Assembly: GCA_030141605.1 (NCBI GenBank) | Contig: JAQGDQ010000190.1 | Coordinates: 186,001-250,000, forward strand | Direction: 5' to 3' | DNA from: Tubiluchus corallicola | Taxonomy: Eukaryota; Priapulida; Priapulimorpha; Priapulimorphida; Tubiluchidae | Length of the DNA: 64,000 nt | Shown: positions 24,201 through 34,800 of the stretch, piece after piece | Layout: each line of letters starts with the position of its first letter | How positions within the stretch are numbered: position 1 is the first letter of the stretch | Position numbers and translations under genes: made by a program | The notes under the pieces: generated by a model | Told to the model about the DNA's origin: nothing | Seen by the model: the letters and a program-made list of their open reading frames with translations, nothing else | Database searches by the model: none

Positions 24201-25500
24201 TTGACGGAAACGTATGAGGCCGTTGTTGATTTTATTATGCATAGAGGTCTGTGGGATGACAAAGAAGTGGTTAAGCTTAATTATGATGATCCGGAAGTAA
24301 CTGCACTTCAGAGGTACCCAGAATCATTTTGTTTCACAATAAGGATGAGAATTCAGTATATTGAAACAGTGGAAAATATAGCCTATATTTGTTTATGCCT
24401 TTTCCTGTAGTCTGTAAGTGATCACGTTATTGATGTCACACAAATTTGGCTTGATTTATTATACTGTAGATGTATTTTTGTTTTAGGTTATTCTTTAATT
24501 CAGTTTATATACAGTCCTATAACTTGCAGATGCAGTTAAACAAAAAAAATGGCTTCCTTTTGCATCTTTCCAGAGAGGAAGATAGTTAAGGTACTGCTGA
24601 TTAGCAAAGTTTGAAAATTTTACAATGATGCACATATTTGGCATTTTCAATATGCCACTTACTATTAAGAATGACTTTATACCTCTTACTTAATAGTGAT
24701 AACTTAATTTCAATGAGCTTTTTCACAGTTTCGTTGTGTGCATATGCCGTAGCTGTAGGTCCAATGCAGTGTTAAGTGTATCACAGGAATGCGTCTTAAC
24801 TACAACTGTCATGAGACATGTGGGTAAAGCAAAGCTGCCTGCTGCATCAGTTCAACAATTCCAATTATTTTATGTCTTTACTTAATTATGCATTAGTCTA
24901 TGTGTAGAGTGATTTACAGGATCCCACAGGATCTTGCTTGGGAACAAGAAAATATGAAGTGGGTAAGATTCTAGCTAGCTGTTAAAACTGTTACTACTAG
25001 AACAGCATTGATTGTAAGGCATTGACAGGTGTGCACAAATGTGTTGTTTGGTACACTTATGTTTTGACTTTTTTAGGATCACCATCAATCGCTGAAACTG
25101 TGAAAAGGCTTATTATCCCTTGTGTTATTTCAGGCTGAGCAGTGTTCCTGTGTTAATTCAAGCTTCACAAGACTCCAGTAGCAGTTCTACAATAATAGAA
25201 AATTCTGGAAATGAAAATTCTGTAGGCAATGTGAGCAATGCACATGAAGACAAGAACCCTAGAAAAACCCTAGCTTCTGACCATGAGAATTCTGTGATGA
25301 GAAAAACAGAGACTGAACAAACAGAAGAGAAGGAAAAAGTGACGCCACAATATCCTTTTCAGGAGAATAATGAAGTTTTAGTAGATGATAAAATACTCCA
25401 TGTGCAGCCAGAAGTGTTAAGCCCTTGGTTACTTGAAATAATTTGTAAGGAAGCCGAATACTGTAAAAATACACACAGTAAGAAGAAGGTTTCTACATAG
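17756..25500 (+). CDS. POT1: POT1-like telomere single-strand binding protein, two OB folds
   Basis: POT1 binds the G-rich telomeric overhang with two N-terminal OB folds and protects chromosome ends within shelterin. Nine exons join in consistent phase to 588 residues: 17756-18256, 18403-18517, 19232-19377, 19630-19770, 21363-21476, 22190-22260, 23289-23439, 24153-24313 and 25134-25500. OB1 (about residues 168-285) has AVWGVVKYVYSPTRSKGSDW and GQIVRLSGVKI. OB2 (about 330-460) has ACLLRVWDGT, DLTIDVFLYNEH and GDFVKLVKLHCK, all matching POT1 landmarks (LLKVWDGT, NLTIDILVYDNH). Oddities: a Ser/Thr-rich extension of about 165 residues precedes OB1, and after OB2 only about 120 low-complexity charged residues follow before a stop. 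The C-terminal third OB/Holliday-junction-resolvase-like region that binds TPP1 in vertebrates is therefore absent here. Assignment is strong; exon 6 to 7 details are less certain. Confidence 0.9.
18403..18517 (+). CDS. POT1: POT1 exon 2: OB1 start
   Basis: Between CTTAG| and TTCAG|GTAATT. It encodes LAVWGVVKYVYSPTRSKGS, the first strand and loop of POT1 OB1 (family pattern [20 protein letters not shown]). One base is left for the Asp of the next exon. Confidence 0.9.
18841..19158. mobile_element. hAT-like MITE in POT1 intron 2
   Basis: A 318-bp element with ends TAGGGATG / CATCCCTA. Flanking 8-mers GTAAATAT and ATAAATAT match at seven of eight positions, as expected for a hAT target-site duplication. 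Subterminal GATCC-type motifs occur at both ends, and there is no coding frame. Confidence 0.8.
19232..19377 (+). CDS. POT1: POT1 exon 3: OB1 middle
   Basis: Between AACCAG| and GTTAAG|GTAGGA. It completes Asp-Trp and continues through LRCHLFMG and AGQIVRLSGVK, equivalent to POT1 LTCLLFSG and GDIVRFHRLKI. Confidence 0.9.
19630..19770 (+). CDS. POT1: POT1 exon 4: OB1 end
   Basis: Between ACTTAG| and AAAAAA|GTAAGT, 47 codons in phase 0. Contains IIKYNGQHQAVA and KIEVWSGDIDG, in the place of the POT1 ITSSGFASLTFEG strand, ending the first OB fold. Confidence 0.88.
20190..21215 (+). repeat. 43-bp minisatellite in POT1 intron 4, interrupted
   Basis: Units start CTTGTGGATTACCTTGATCA. Starts at 20941, 20984, 21027, 21070, 21120 and 21163 give spacings of 43, 43, 43, 50 and 43 bp. 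Degenerate units flank this core from about 20190. A non-repeat segment (about 20350-20868) splits the array. Confidence 0.88.
20380..20851. mobile_element. probable transposon inserted into the minisatellite
   Basis: Unlike the 43-bp units on either side, this block is rich in GTTCGGG/GGTTCGAGG motifs. It is bounded by inverted GATCGAGGT and ACCTCGATC. A nested insertion explains why the array is split; the exact ends and target duplication are unclear. Confidence 0.5.
21363..21476 (+). CDS. POT1: POT1 exon 5: linker helix into OB2
   Basis: Between TTTACAG| and TGCCAG|GTATCG, 38 codons in phase 0. Encodes a helical linker and then NDYATVYCQ, corresponding to the POT1 QYFDLTCQ strand that opens OB2. 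Confidence 0.88.
22190..22260 (+). CDS. POT1: POT1 exon 6: OB2 LLRVWDGT
   Basis: Between TTGTAG| and TCAAG|GTACAG. Encodes IVGICHMRTEACLLRVWDGT, the most diagnostic POT1 OB2 motif. It leaves two bases. The next clear exon begins with one base, so direct joining keeps phase; a 15-nt micro-exon at 22783-22797 would also fit. Confidence 0.9.
23289..23439 (+). CDS. POT1: POT1 exon 7: OB2 LTIDVFLYNEH
   Basis: Between TTTCAG| and TTACAG|GTACAT. Contains KDLTIDVFLYNEHATCAKEL, equivalent to POT1 NLTIDILVYDNHVHVARSL. Confidence 0.9.
24153..24313 (+). CDS. POT1: POT1 exon 8: OB2 end
   Basis: Between TTCTTAG| and CAGAG|GTACCC. GDFVKLVKLHCKPF matches the POT1 GSFLRIYSLHTK strand; the rest covers the last strands of OB2. 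Confidence 0.88.
25134..25500 (+). CDS. POT1: POT1 terminal exon: short charged tail
   Basis: Acceptor TATTTCAG|G completes an Arg and gives RLSSVPVLIQASQDS, comparable with POT1 GIRVLPESNSD just after OB2. It then runs through Ser/Asn/Glu/Lys-rich sequence to a TAG. An ATTAAA lies about 70 nt past the stop. No C-terminal domain follows in the exon. Confidence 0.85.
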
Positions 25501-28500
25501 CTTAAGCACAAATGCTCTTCCATTGAAGTTTCCTAACTTTATTTTTGTATAGCGTATATACCAAATATTATTAAAAGTATTTTTGTATAAGCAAGCATTT
25601 TGTGATTATTATAATTAAATGGTAAAATGAGTTTCATGATAAATGATGACCTCACTTGTGTTTTGTTGGTTAACTAGGCAGGGGAAAGTTACCCGTTCAA
25701 GCTAAAGAGTGCTTGAAAGGCACTTCCGTAGCACATATTGTCAGGTCAGGTCCATAGATCACTGTAAAAAGTCGCTGACACTTTTTGTTTTGTCCTAAGT
25801 GGAGCAACCATACTTTTGTGCTGTAGTCAGTGCGAGATTGGAAAATACTTACATGCCTGCTCTTGCAATTTCTAAAGTTGTAAAACTGACCAATGGCATT
25901 CCTGTACAACTGTTGGGATTCTTCTTCCATAATCTTGACTGTAGATTTTGTTCATTGTTTCTGCAATTTACTCAAAGCTTGTATATGGAAGAGGTTAAAT
26001 TTCTTGGGTCCTGAGACAATAGGTGATGTTGTTTTTTGGCTACCGTGCTGTTGTAATAGTGTGTTGCATTCTTTTGATTAATCTGTTGTATTGATTTTTC
26101 ACCATCTCGTTGTAATTAGTGCTTGTAAGAATTTCGGCAATAGTTCGCTTTCTTTATTGCATGATATTCCTGCAGACGCTTTTACTTTTGCTTGCAGTGA
26201 GATGATTATTAGTTAGTCATTGATTTATTTACTAACTTTTATTGCTATGGTGTATATAGTTCTGAGGTAACTTAGAAAAATGCTGGTTTTTGCTGTACTT
26301 TACATCGTTTACTTTTTCCAAATTTCATCATATCATCATATTGCTTCAGTGAAAATGCAACATTTGTTTCTATATTAAAAATAATGCCCATTAGATAAGA
26401 TGTTTCAGTATTGAATTTACCCATGACAATACAGAGCATTACTGATAACAGCTGATATTTGTGTGCCATTTTGAATAATTTATGACAGCATCTATTCTCA
26501 CTGGAGTTTGCCACCTTATAATGATGCATTGTTCTAAAAACTAAGCCTGCGTAATGCATGCAAGCACCATTGTTCACTTAGACAAGTATTCAATTCAAGA
26601 ACACGGAAATATAATAACATATTATCACAAAGGTTAATCATCATCATTAATATAAAAATGTTAACTAACAATTGCAGTGTTATCCACAAGTTTTCAGCTA
26701 CAGCCTCCAATGTTGAAGGCAATGCCTTTAGTTCTACACAAGAATTTTTATCCATGTTCAGACTGCAGCATTTAAATATAAACTTTATTTTAAGTGGATT
26801 GAGAAGCAGACTGCAGTGTTCCATGTTGTGCAATGAGCATGTGCACAATTATTATAATACGGAGTGCTAATTAATTAAGCGTGCTTTCTGGACAAGAATA
26901 GGACATCTTCCATGATTGGTATTACTAATAAAATAAAAAAAGAAAGATTCAGGATAAGTTAAATGTCATTTTAATGTCTGAGTGACAATGTGATGTGTGA
27001 CAACAAGTATAATACATTCAAATTCTTATTCAGCATCCTCTGCACAATATAGCTATATACAGTAAAAAAACTACGCACTATCTTGCGACTACGTGACACA
27101 AGTTCAATTTCTGCTTATATACATGTACACATTTAATATGATTTAAATAAACAAATGAGCTATTTGTACTGCAAGTAAAACTTATTTCTTACTTCTGCAA
27201 GCAGAGGCTTTCTACAGAATAAATTACACTCTGAGTGAAACTAGAAATTCATACATCCAAGTTCACACCTTTAGTGATAATTTTTTGCATTGCAGTGATC
27301 CGAGTAAATTGCTTTACTGTAACACAATTTCAGCAAATTAACAGCAATAATTGTCCATTGCTGATACTATGGATAAGGTGTTTATCAGCAAGATTATCAC
27401 TTGGTCAATATTAATATTACTATAATCAGGTTCCGCTCATTTTCATAAAAACTGCATTTTAAACACGTAAAAATTATAAACATTTTCTATTCAACAGATG
27501 TTCAATTTGCTCACATAACGTTCTATTATTTAATGTTATTATTCACAGTTTAAAAAAACATTTAATCTCCCTACAAATTACGTGCATGTGATTATAACAT
27601 TCAGTACTCTGCAGTGCAAAAATTTCCACAGTTTAAAGAGGAATTGCTTGACAAGCTTTAGCTTACAATATGCCTCTTCTAGTGTTTTGACCATGATGAC
27701 AACTAACTAAAGAGCACAACACTCAAAGTATACATCACAATTGCAGGGAGTTTACTGTATAAAAAGTTATGTACATATCATGCGAAAGACACACTGCACA
27801 CATTAAATGCAAATTCATCATTATTATGGTACTTATTTTGCCTACTTAACGAAAAGAAATTATTTAAATATTTACACAAGACTAAACCTGTTTCTAATGC
27901 AAGTAAATAACTACTTACAATAGTTTATAATCAAACATGGCGACAATAAAAAATGACTAGTTGTAAAATTAATAAAAGTACAAAACACTATTACATGCAC
28001 AGCCAGACCGATAGTATTATACACATATACAGATGACGACAATCGTATTTACATGGTACAATAATAATTCTACTGATATAATAAGACTGAAGACCAGATT
28101 AATATTAGATATTGATTTTACTTGTATTAAAAATGTACAAGTAATAAAAGGTGGATTTAGAAATCCAGAACAAACACGAAACAAATTGGGTATAGGAAAG
28201 CTTCACTTCCTTAAGTGCTAACCTAGTTTTCAAATAACAGGAAGCTTATTTTTGGATTCTTGGGCAAGATTTTTGCAACGACTTCTCAGTTTTATTTGCC
28301 ACCATAAATGTTTTGTAATAGGCACTTTAAGCGCTCCCATATTATTTGGGATTTTTTGGCAGTGCACATTTATAATGTCAAGTAAAAACAAATTGCATCT
28401 CCATGTAAACAGTTTCACAAAAGATCAACACAGAAAAAAGAACATGTATACCGTGTTGCCAAACAATGATTATGCTAATAACCTGAAAGCTGTAACACCT

Positions 28501-28750
28501 TAGAACATTAACCTAACAAAAGCTCCAGGCCTCTTTAGTTTATTGCATAATTCTTCAAATTTATTTCAGTGATGGAAATACCATCATTATTTATACAGCT
28601 GAGCACTTTGCAAAGCCAGGGTCCAGCAATCTATTGCCATAAAATATACAATGGCACCGCTTCTTTGCTTTACATTAACAGAACATTAAACAGTATAATT
28701 TTCTGACTTTCACATAAGGTGCCTTTTCACGCTGTTGGAACAACATGACT
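25501..28750. other. convergent 3' regions of POT1 (+) and RERE (-)
   Basis: No coding exon was recognised in 3.25 kb. POT1 has ATTAAA at 25570-25575. On the minus strand an AATAAA (plus-strand TTTATT at 28539-28544) lies about 210 nt past the RERE stop, with further candidates near 28290 and 26783. The short open frames look random. Confidence 0.6.
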
Positions 28751-28862
28751 TTATCGTAAAAATGGATGAAAAGGTGCAGCACCTCCTCCACGTGCGGCAT
28801 CTTCCAGAGCTCGCAGCTTCTGCTCCCTTTCTTTTTTCATAACTTGCTCATGTTGCTGCTGC
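28751..28862 (-). CDS. RERE: RERE terminal exon with stop
   Basis: Acceptor TTTTAG|G completes an Arg; [20 protein letters not shown] continues the coiled helix and ends at PFLR-TAA. The last residues differ from the SRLKKEGDKQL end of vertebrate RERE. Confidence 0.88.
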
Positions 28863-31800
28863 CTAAAATATATATGAAATTCTATCATTGACTGTACACT
28901 AGCCTACTATGTTATATGTGTGCTTGCAAACCAAACCGTCCATAAATCGGCATAGTTAAAACTGCGTTATGATGCTTCAAAGTAGTAGAAAGCACCAGAA
29001 ATTTGGTAAAATGTTAATTTTTGCTTTTTTATAAAAACAAATGCTAAAATATTGGACTTTAATATTCTAGCACCAAATTATCCAGAAAATGTCCAAAAAT
29101 ACTAAAAATCAAATTTTATAACCCGTGCCCACTTTTCTAACTAGAAACTAGTACTACAATTGTAAAAAAGCTTGTATTTTCAAACTCCGCTAGTAGCTCG
29201 TGGAAACAGTCATTTTGCTTCTGGTTTTTTTCTGTTAACAAGACCAAATCATCGTCAGGAACAGCCATGTATTGGATTTAAACATAACTTCAATGTGTTT
29301 TTGCGAAGTCCATAGCAACCAACATTAGTAGAGACGCGACAAAAAACAATGGCTAGCTTTAACAGCGATTTTCTCAAGTTTATGTTTTTGAGTGTGTAAC
29401 GTTCAACTAAACTTCAACGTAGATTATCTCAGCTTAGAAATAACATAGAGCAATGAGCTTGGTATTAAAATGATCCTCATGAAACGGAGATTCAGGGTAT
29501 GTGAATAACTATGAAAGCTTAATTGACAACTTATGGACGATTTTGGTATGCAAGCACACATATGACATTTATTGTCTTTTGTCTCTCATGAAGATACCAT
29601 ATTATTATATCATAAAATCTAACAGGCTTTCTCAACATACAAATCCAAAATATAAATCTACCACTTCAGTACTAATTAATTTGCTTCAAAATATCACAAA
29701 AAATAGACTGTTAGAAAGACAACTAATAATAGAAGAATTTATCTATTAAACAGATTTAAAAAACTCTCTGCAAAGCAGCATATGACACTGTGGGTGAGAT
29801 GTAATGGTTTCGTGATTCAGTAGGTACTTTCACGTCTCAGCACCTGTTCCACTGACATGGAGGACGCAAGTAAATGTCACTGGCAAGTTTAGTTCAATAT
29901 TTGCTGGTGGCAGTCATACAGAATGAAAATATATTTTATGGTACATTCCTTTTTGCTTGACAAAGTATAAACCAATTTTTTCTATCATTTTCTAATACAA
30001 GTAACAGTGCTATTGGTACAGCTGCCTGCACATACCTAATGTATTCCTCTTGTGCCAACATTGCATGCTGCTGCTGTTGCCTTTCTCTGTCCATCAACAT
30101 TTGCCTTTGTAAGTGTTCCGCATGTACAGCAGCTAACTGTAAACAACAACAGCGAAAGATTAATGAAAGGTCAAACAATGTAAACATTCAAAATTACAGG
30201 AAACTGCAATTATGGAAATTAGGTAGTTTCTTATAGATTTAAACGCAGAGCTATCAAAGAACAGCCAGCCTAATGCAAGTTTTTGATAAACTGAAAAATA
30301 ATTATTGAAAAAAATTGTTAACCAATAATCCACGACATTAGTTATTGAAATATAAATAGTAAATTTGACAGCAAATTCAACACAAATGTAGCAACATGAG
30401 AAATTTCAGAAGCACACCAGATTGTAACGTTCCAAATTGTTAAAGGCACAAGATGCAGTGAAAATGCACAGTAATGTTTACTACAGGGGTGGGTTAAAAT
30501 ATGTCACTGTATTTCCAAGATGAATGATATTCTTAAGGTTAGAAGAACAATACTTCTGCCAGTTTGACATCACATAATTTACATAATGTTACTCATCTGG
30601 GTTAAAGCAGCTATTACTGTAAACATGATAGCAAGAATTGGAATGACAGGTAAAATATGGCTATGTTTGGCTTTGTCAGTTTAAACACAACTACCGCATT
30701 TCAGGTATGAAGCAAAGTTTGGTGACAGTGTTGCACTTTAATTAAAGAACAAGAGTAAATCAATTGTTAGTTAGCTCCAATACAGCAAATTAGACTTAAA
30801 ATGCTTCTTTACCATTGAATCGCATTCACAGCATTCCTGAAATTATGAAACTGGCTTGTCAGTAAGCCCTCATTCGTCCAATGAGCAAGCTATCTTAATA
30901 GTAACCACGGATGTTACCGAAATGAAAATTCCGTTTCAGTTTGCTGATAATTGCACTTTCAGATCAATTTCGTTTTCATCAAAAATTATTAAGTTTCGCA
31001 AACGAAGCTGTTGGTAATTTTCAATAACATTTTTCCGAGGTTTTAATAGTATTTATACAGCTTACCTTTCTTTTCTCCTAAATGTTAAAAACCGCTGAAT
31101 AATCTTGGCTAAAACAGTTAATATAAAGCAAAAATATACATAGTATTCTACTTATTTCAGAATTTTGTTGTTTATAGTTTTAATAGTACTTGGTTTTGCA
31201 AAAATGATTTTGGTTCGGTTTCATTTCGGTACTGGTTTCCTAAATTTCGGTTTCGGTAACAACACTAATAATAACATCACTGTAAAAAATGATAACAATC
31301 ATCCTGCTGTGAAGCAAAGAGACAGAAAACAAGCAAAACAACGTAGCACAACTCACCGGATTTAGAGGATCATAAGGTCGAATTAAGTCGTGTGGCGGTC
31401 CAGCAGCGGCCGCTATCACAGGATCAATCATCGCGTATGGAGGACGGGGAACACCTGCAAGTGCGCTGGGAGGTGGCACAAATGGAGACACGCCCGATCC
31501 TACAGGTGGAGGATGAAAAGGAGTTTCCGAGCTAGACGACGGTGTGTTTCCTGAAACAGTTAATCACAGGTAAATGAATGGTAAAGACAATACTACAATA
31601 TAGCAATAGTATGTGAAAGGAATAAGTGCACATGTTCACTTATTGAACATACAGTCAAACCTCTTCATACCGCCCACTTTGGGACATATAGCCAGGGCTG
31701 TGGAGTCAGTACATTAAACTCCCCACTCCGACTCTTAGAATTTTATAAGATCCATGACTCCGACTCCTAAAATTTTAGGAGCCTTAACTCTGACTCCTGA

Positions 31801-34800
31801 TTTTAAATAATAGTTTGTAGTACTCGCAATATTTAGCTACATTGGCATTTCATCACTACTAAATGAATCATCAGGCTATTTCTTATGCTAAAATTCTCTG
31901 AATTTAAGTCTTAATTGTTATAGCTATGCCACTGAGGTATTTTATTATGTATAAGTATAGTATTAGGTATAATTGTTTCAAAATTAACTGGAGTTGGAGT
32001 TTCTCTCCGACTCCGACCCAACTCTGCCCTACTCCACCCCAACTCCGACCCCTGGTTTTAAATAATAGTTTGTAGTACTCTCGATATTTAGCTACAGTGG
32101 CATTTCACCACTACTAAGTGAATCATCAGGTTATTCCTTATGCTAAAATTCTCTTAAGTCTTAAAGGTTATAGCTATGCCACTGAGGTATTTTATCACAT
32201 ATAAGTTATTAGGTATAATTGTTTTAAAAGTAACTGGAATCAGAGTTTGTCTATTTTCACAGATTCCAATTTCGACTCCTTGAACAATAAGTGTACTCCT
32301 GAGTCCCGATTCTGACTCCAAAACCCTAATTTTTAACAACTCCGACTCCTATTCCTTTAGCAATAAATTTACTGCCAATTCCAACTCCACGACTCCACAG
32401 CCCTGGTTATGGCGAGTTTAAAATTATAACAAGGTTGTTAAATTTTGCCATAGACAAATCACAAAACAGTCAGAAAAGTGTACACAGGTAGAGTCCTCAG
32501 TTTTCACTCTAAAAGTTAATGAATTAAAAGAAAATGATTAAATTAATCATTTGTGATTTAATCACTCACTCAAAATCAAAGGCATTGTTATCAAAGGCAT
32601 TTTTTTTACATAATAAACATGTCTTGTACTCAACTATATAATAGGCTGTAAGCCTACTACCCAACTAAACTGGTATATGTAAAAAAGGTCAAGTCATAAC
32701 TACAAATTTCTTACTGGGATTTGATTGGAAGATTTTTAGCAAACAAACATCGCTTTTCTTGTGGCGAAAAAAGAACCACCTGCTTTCTTGTAGTGATCAT
32801 TTTGTAGGTGGTAAACAAATTTGGTGGTATAACGAGGTTTGACTATGTTTTCAATAAACATACTGAAAACAAATGTTTACTAGAAATGATTAATGAAGTG
32901 GGTTTTACATCAGGTTGTTTGTTTTAGAGTTTTATTTCTTTATTTAACCAACTTTTAACTGATCTCATGTAATAATCTACAAAATGAAACCTACTTCAAC
33001 ATAATTAGAAAAAACTTTCAAGACTGATTTTCAGGTAAGAAGTGAAGAGTAAACACTTTAGTACATATATAGCTATGTTTTTACTACACTTACCACCTAA
33101 CAAATGCACTGGCTGCTGATTTGGTGCATTAGGATCATGGACATGTAGATGAGTGTGTGAATGGGCATGCATGTGAGCTTGTAAAGCTGTACTCGTTGGG
33201 GTGGAAGGCATGTTTAATCGAGCCATTGGATCAGCTGCCATCATGCGTTCAATGTGTAGTCTCTCAGCTGACATGTGAATTTCCCGTCCAGATGTGTGAG
33301 GAGGAAGAGGCATACCAAATCTTTCGAGTCTCTCTTTTTCTAGCTGCTCTCTTTCCAGGAAGCCTAGGAAGAAAAACACGTGCAAAATGTAAAATACCTA
33401 TAACTTTATCACTGTAGATGAACAGAAGTCTTTTCTCAATTTGCAAAGCAGTTTAATCAAGCAAACACTAATATTTTTTTGGTAGTTATGTTGAAAGAAA
33501 TCTTGGAAGATAAAATGAAAGGAAAAGATAATTTTTCAACATTATGTCTTCGATATTAAATTCTATTTCCATGTTTCGTACCCTATTCCTATTCCATATT
33601 TCCATGTTACTTTTATGTACTTTGTCACATACAGAACAGAGAACCAGGATTCATTTGGTAAACAAAAAAGACAGCAAGCTGGCCATCCAAAAATGTAAAA
33701 ATAATCAATACCAGGAGGATAAAATCCAGGTGGCAGTCCACCAGGAAATCCCGCTGAATTTGACGCCATGTATTGTCGCTGAAGTTCCGCCCACCTAGCA
33801 GCTTCCACGGGATTAGCTCCAGGAGGCAATCCTGCCCCAAGAGGTTTCATGTCTATGGCAAGTCCCGACTTCATCTTCTCACGGAATTCCAGTTCCCGGA
33901 ATTCTCGCTCACGTCTTTCGTGTTCCATTTTTAACGCATTTTCCAGCTCCATCCTAAATAAAAGTGAAGTTCAACAATATTATGTATTCATTCACCTTCA
34001 TTTGTATTCAGCTGGCCAAATGCCAACACAAATACAAAAGTCTTCCAAAAGCTACGTTACACAAACACTAATAAATCTCTGTTGAAGCCATCATGAAAGC
34101 ATACATGACAATCACGCAGTACTCTTTCAGACAGTTTTCTCTAACTTCAGGCTTAAACAGCTTATAAATTTTCACTTATTGAATTGAAATTTTCATTGAA
34201 TTGGCTAAATTCACAGCACGCTTACTATAAAGTGTTCTGTCTGCAATTCATGGTAAATCTCATCATGTTAGCACAGCAAATGATTCTGTGCACTCATATC
34301 TTGGTTTGCCGGACCTCGCTTTTACGGATATTGGAAGAACCGGACAAAATCTGGACTATTAAAGTCCTGCACACTACAGGCACAGTCCGTTGTTTTGTGA
34401 GCTGACCGCTAGTTGACGGGCTGTCACTTTGTTCACTTCATTACACCAGTGTAACCAAGCAGTATGTTACGACTATACTTAACGTGATTGATTCTATATA
34501 TATTATAGTGCACAAATGTGAAGATGACATAAAAATAGTAAAAGTTCATTGGTCACACGAAAGTATCTTATCTAAGCATGTGCAGAAAAAATATAAAGTT
34601 AGCTGCTGATAATTTTTCTATACTCTTTTATAGGAGCAGCAACATCTTGTATAGGTACTAGACGCTTTTGAGACAAATAGGCTATTGATTCTACATTACC
34701 GTGAGTCTAATACACGACACATACTGCATTAGCTTAGTATCAGTAAATACGAACAATTAGCAAATTCGGACTGACATCGCCCCGCTTTTGTCTGACAAAC

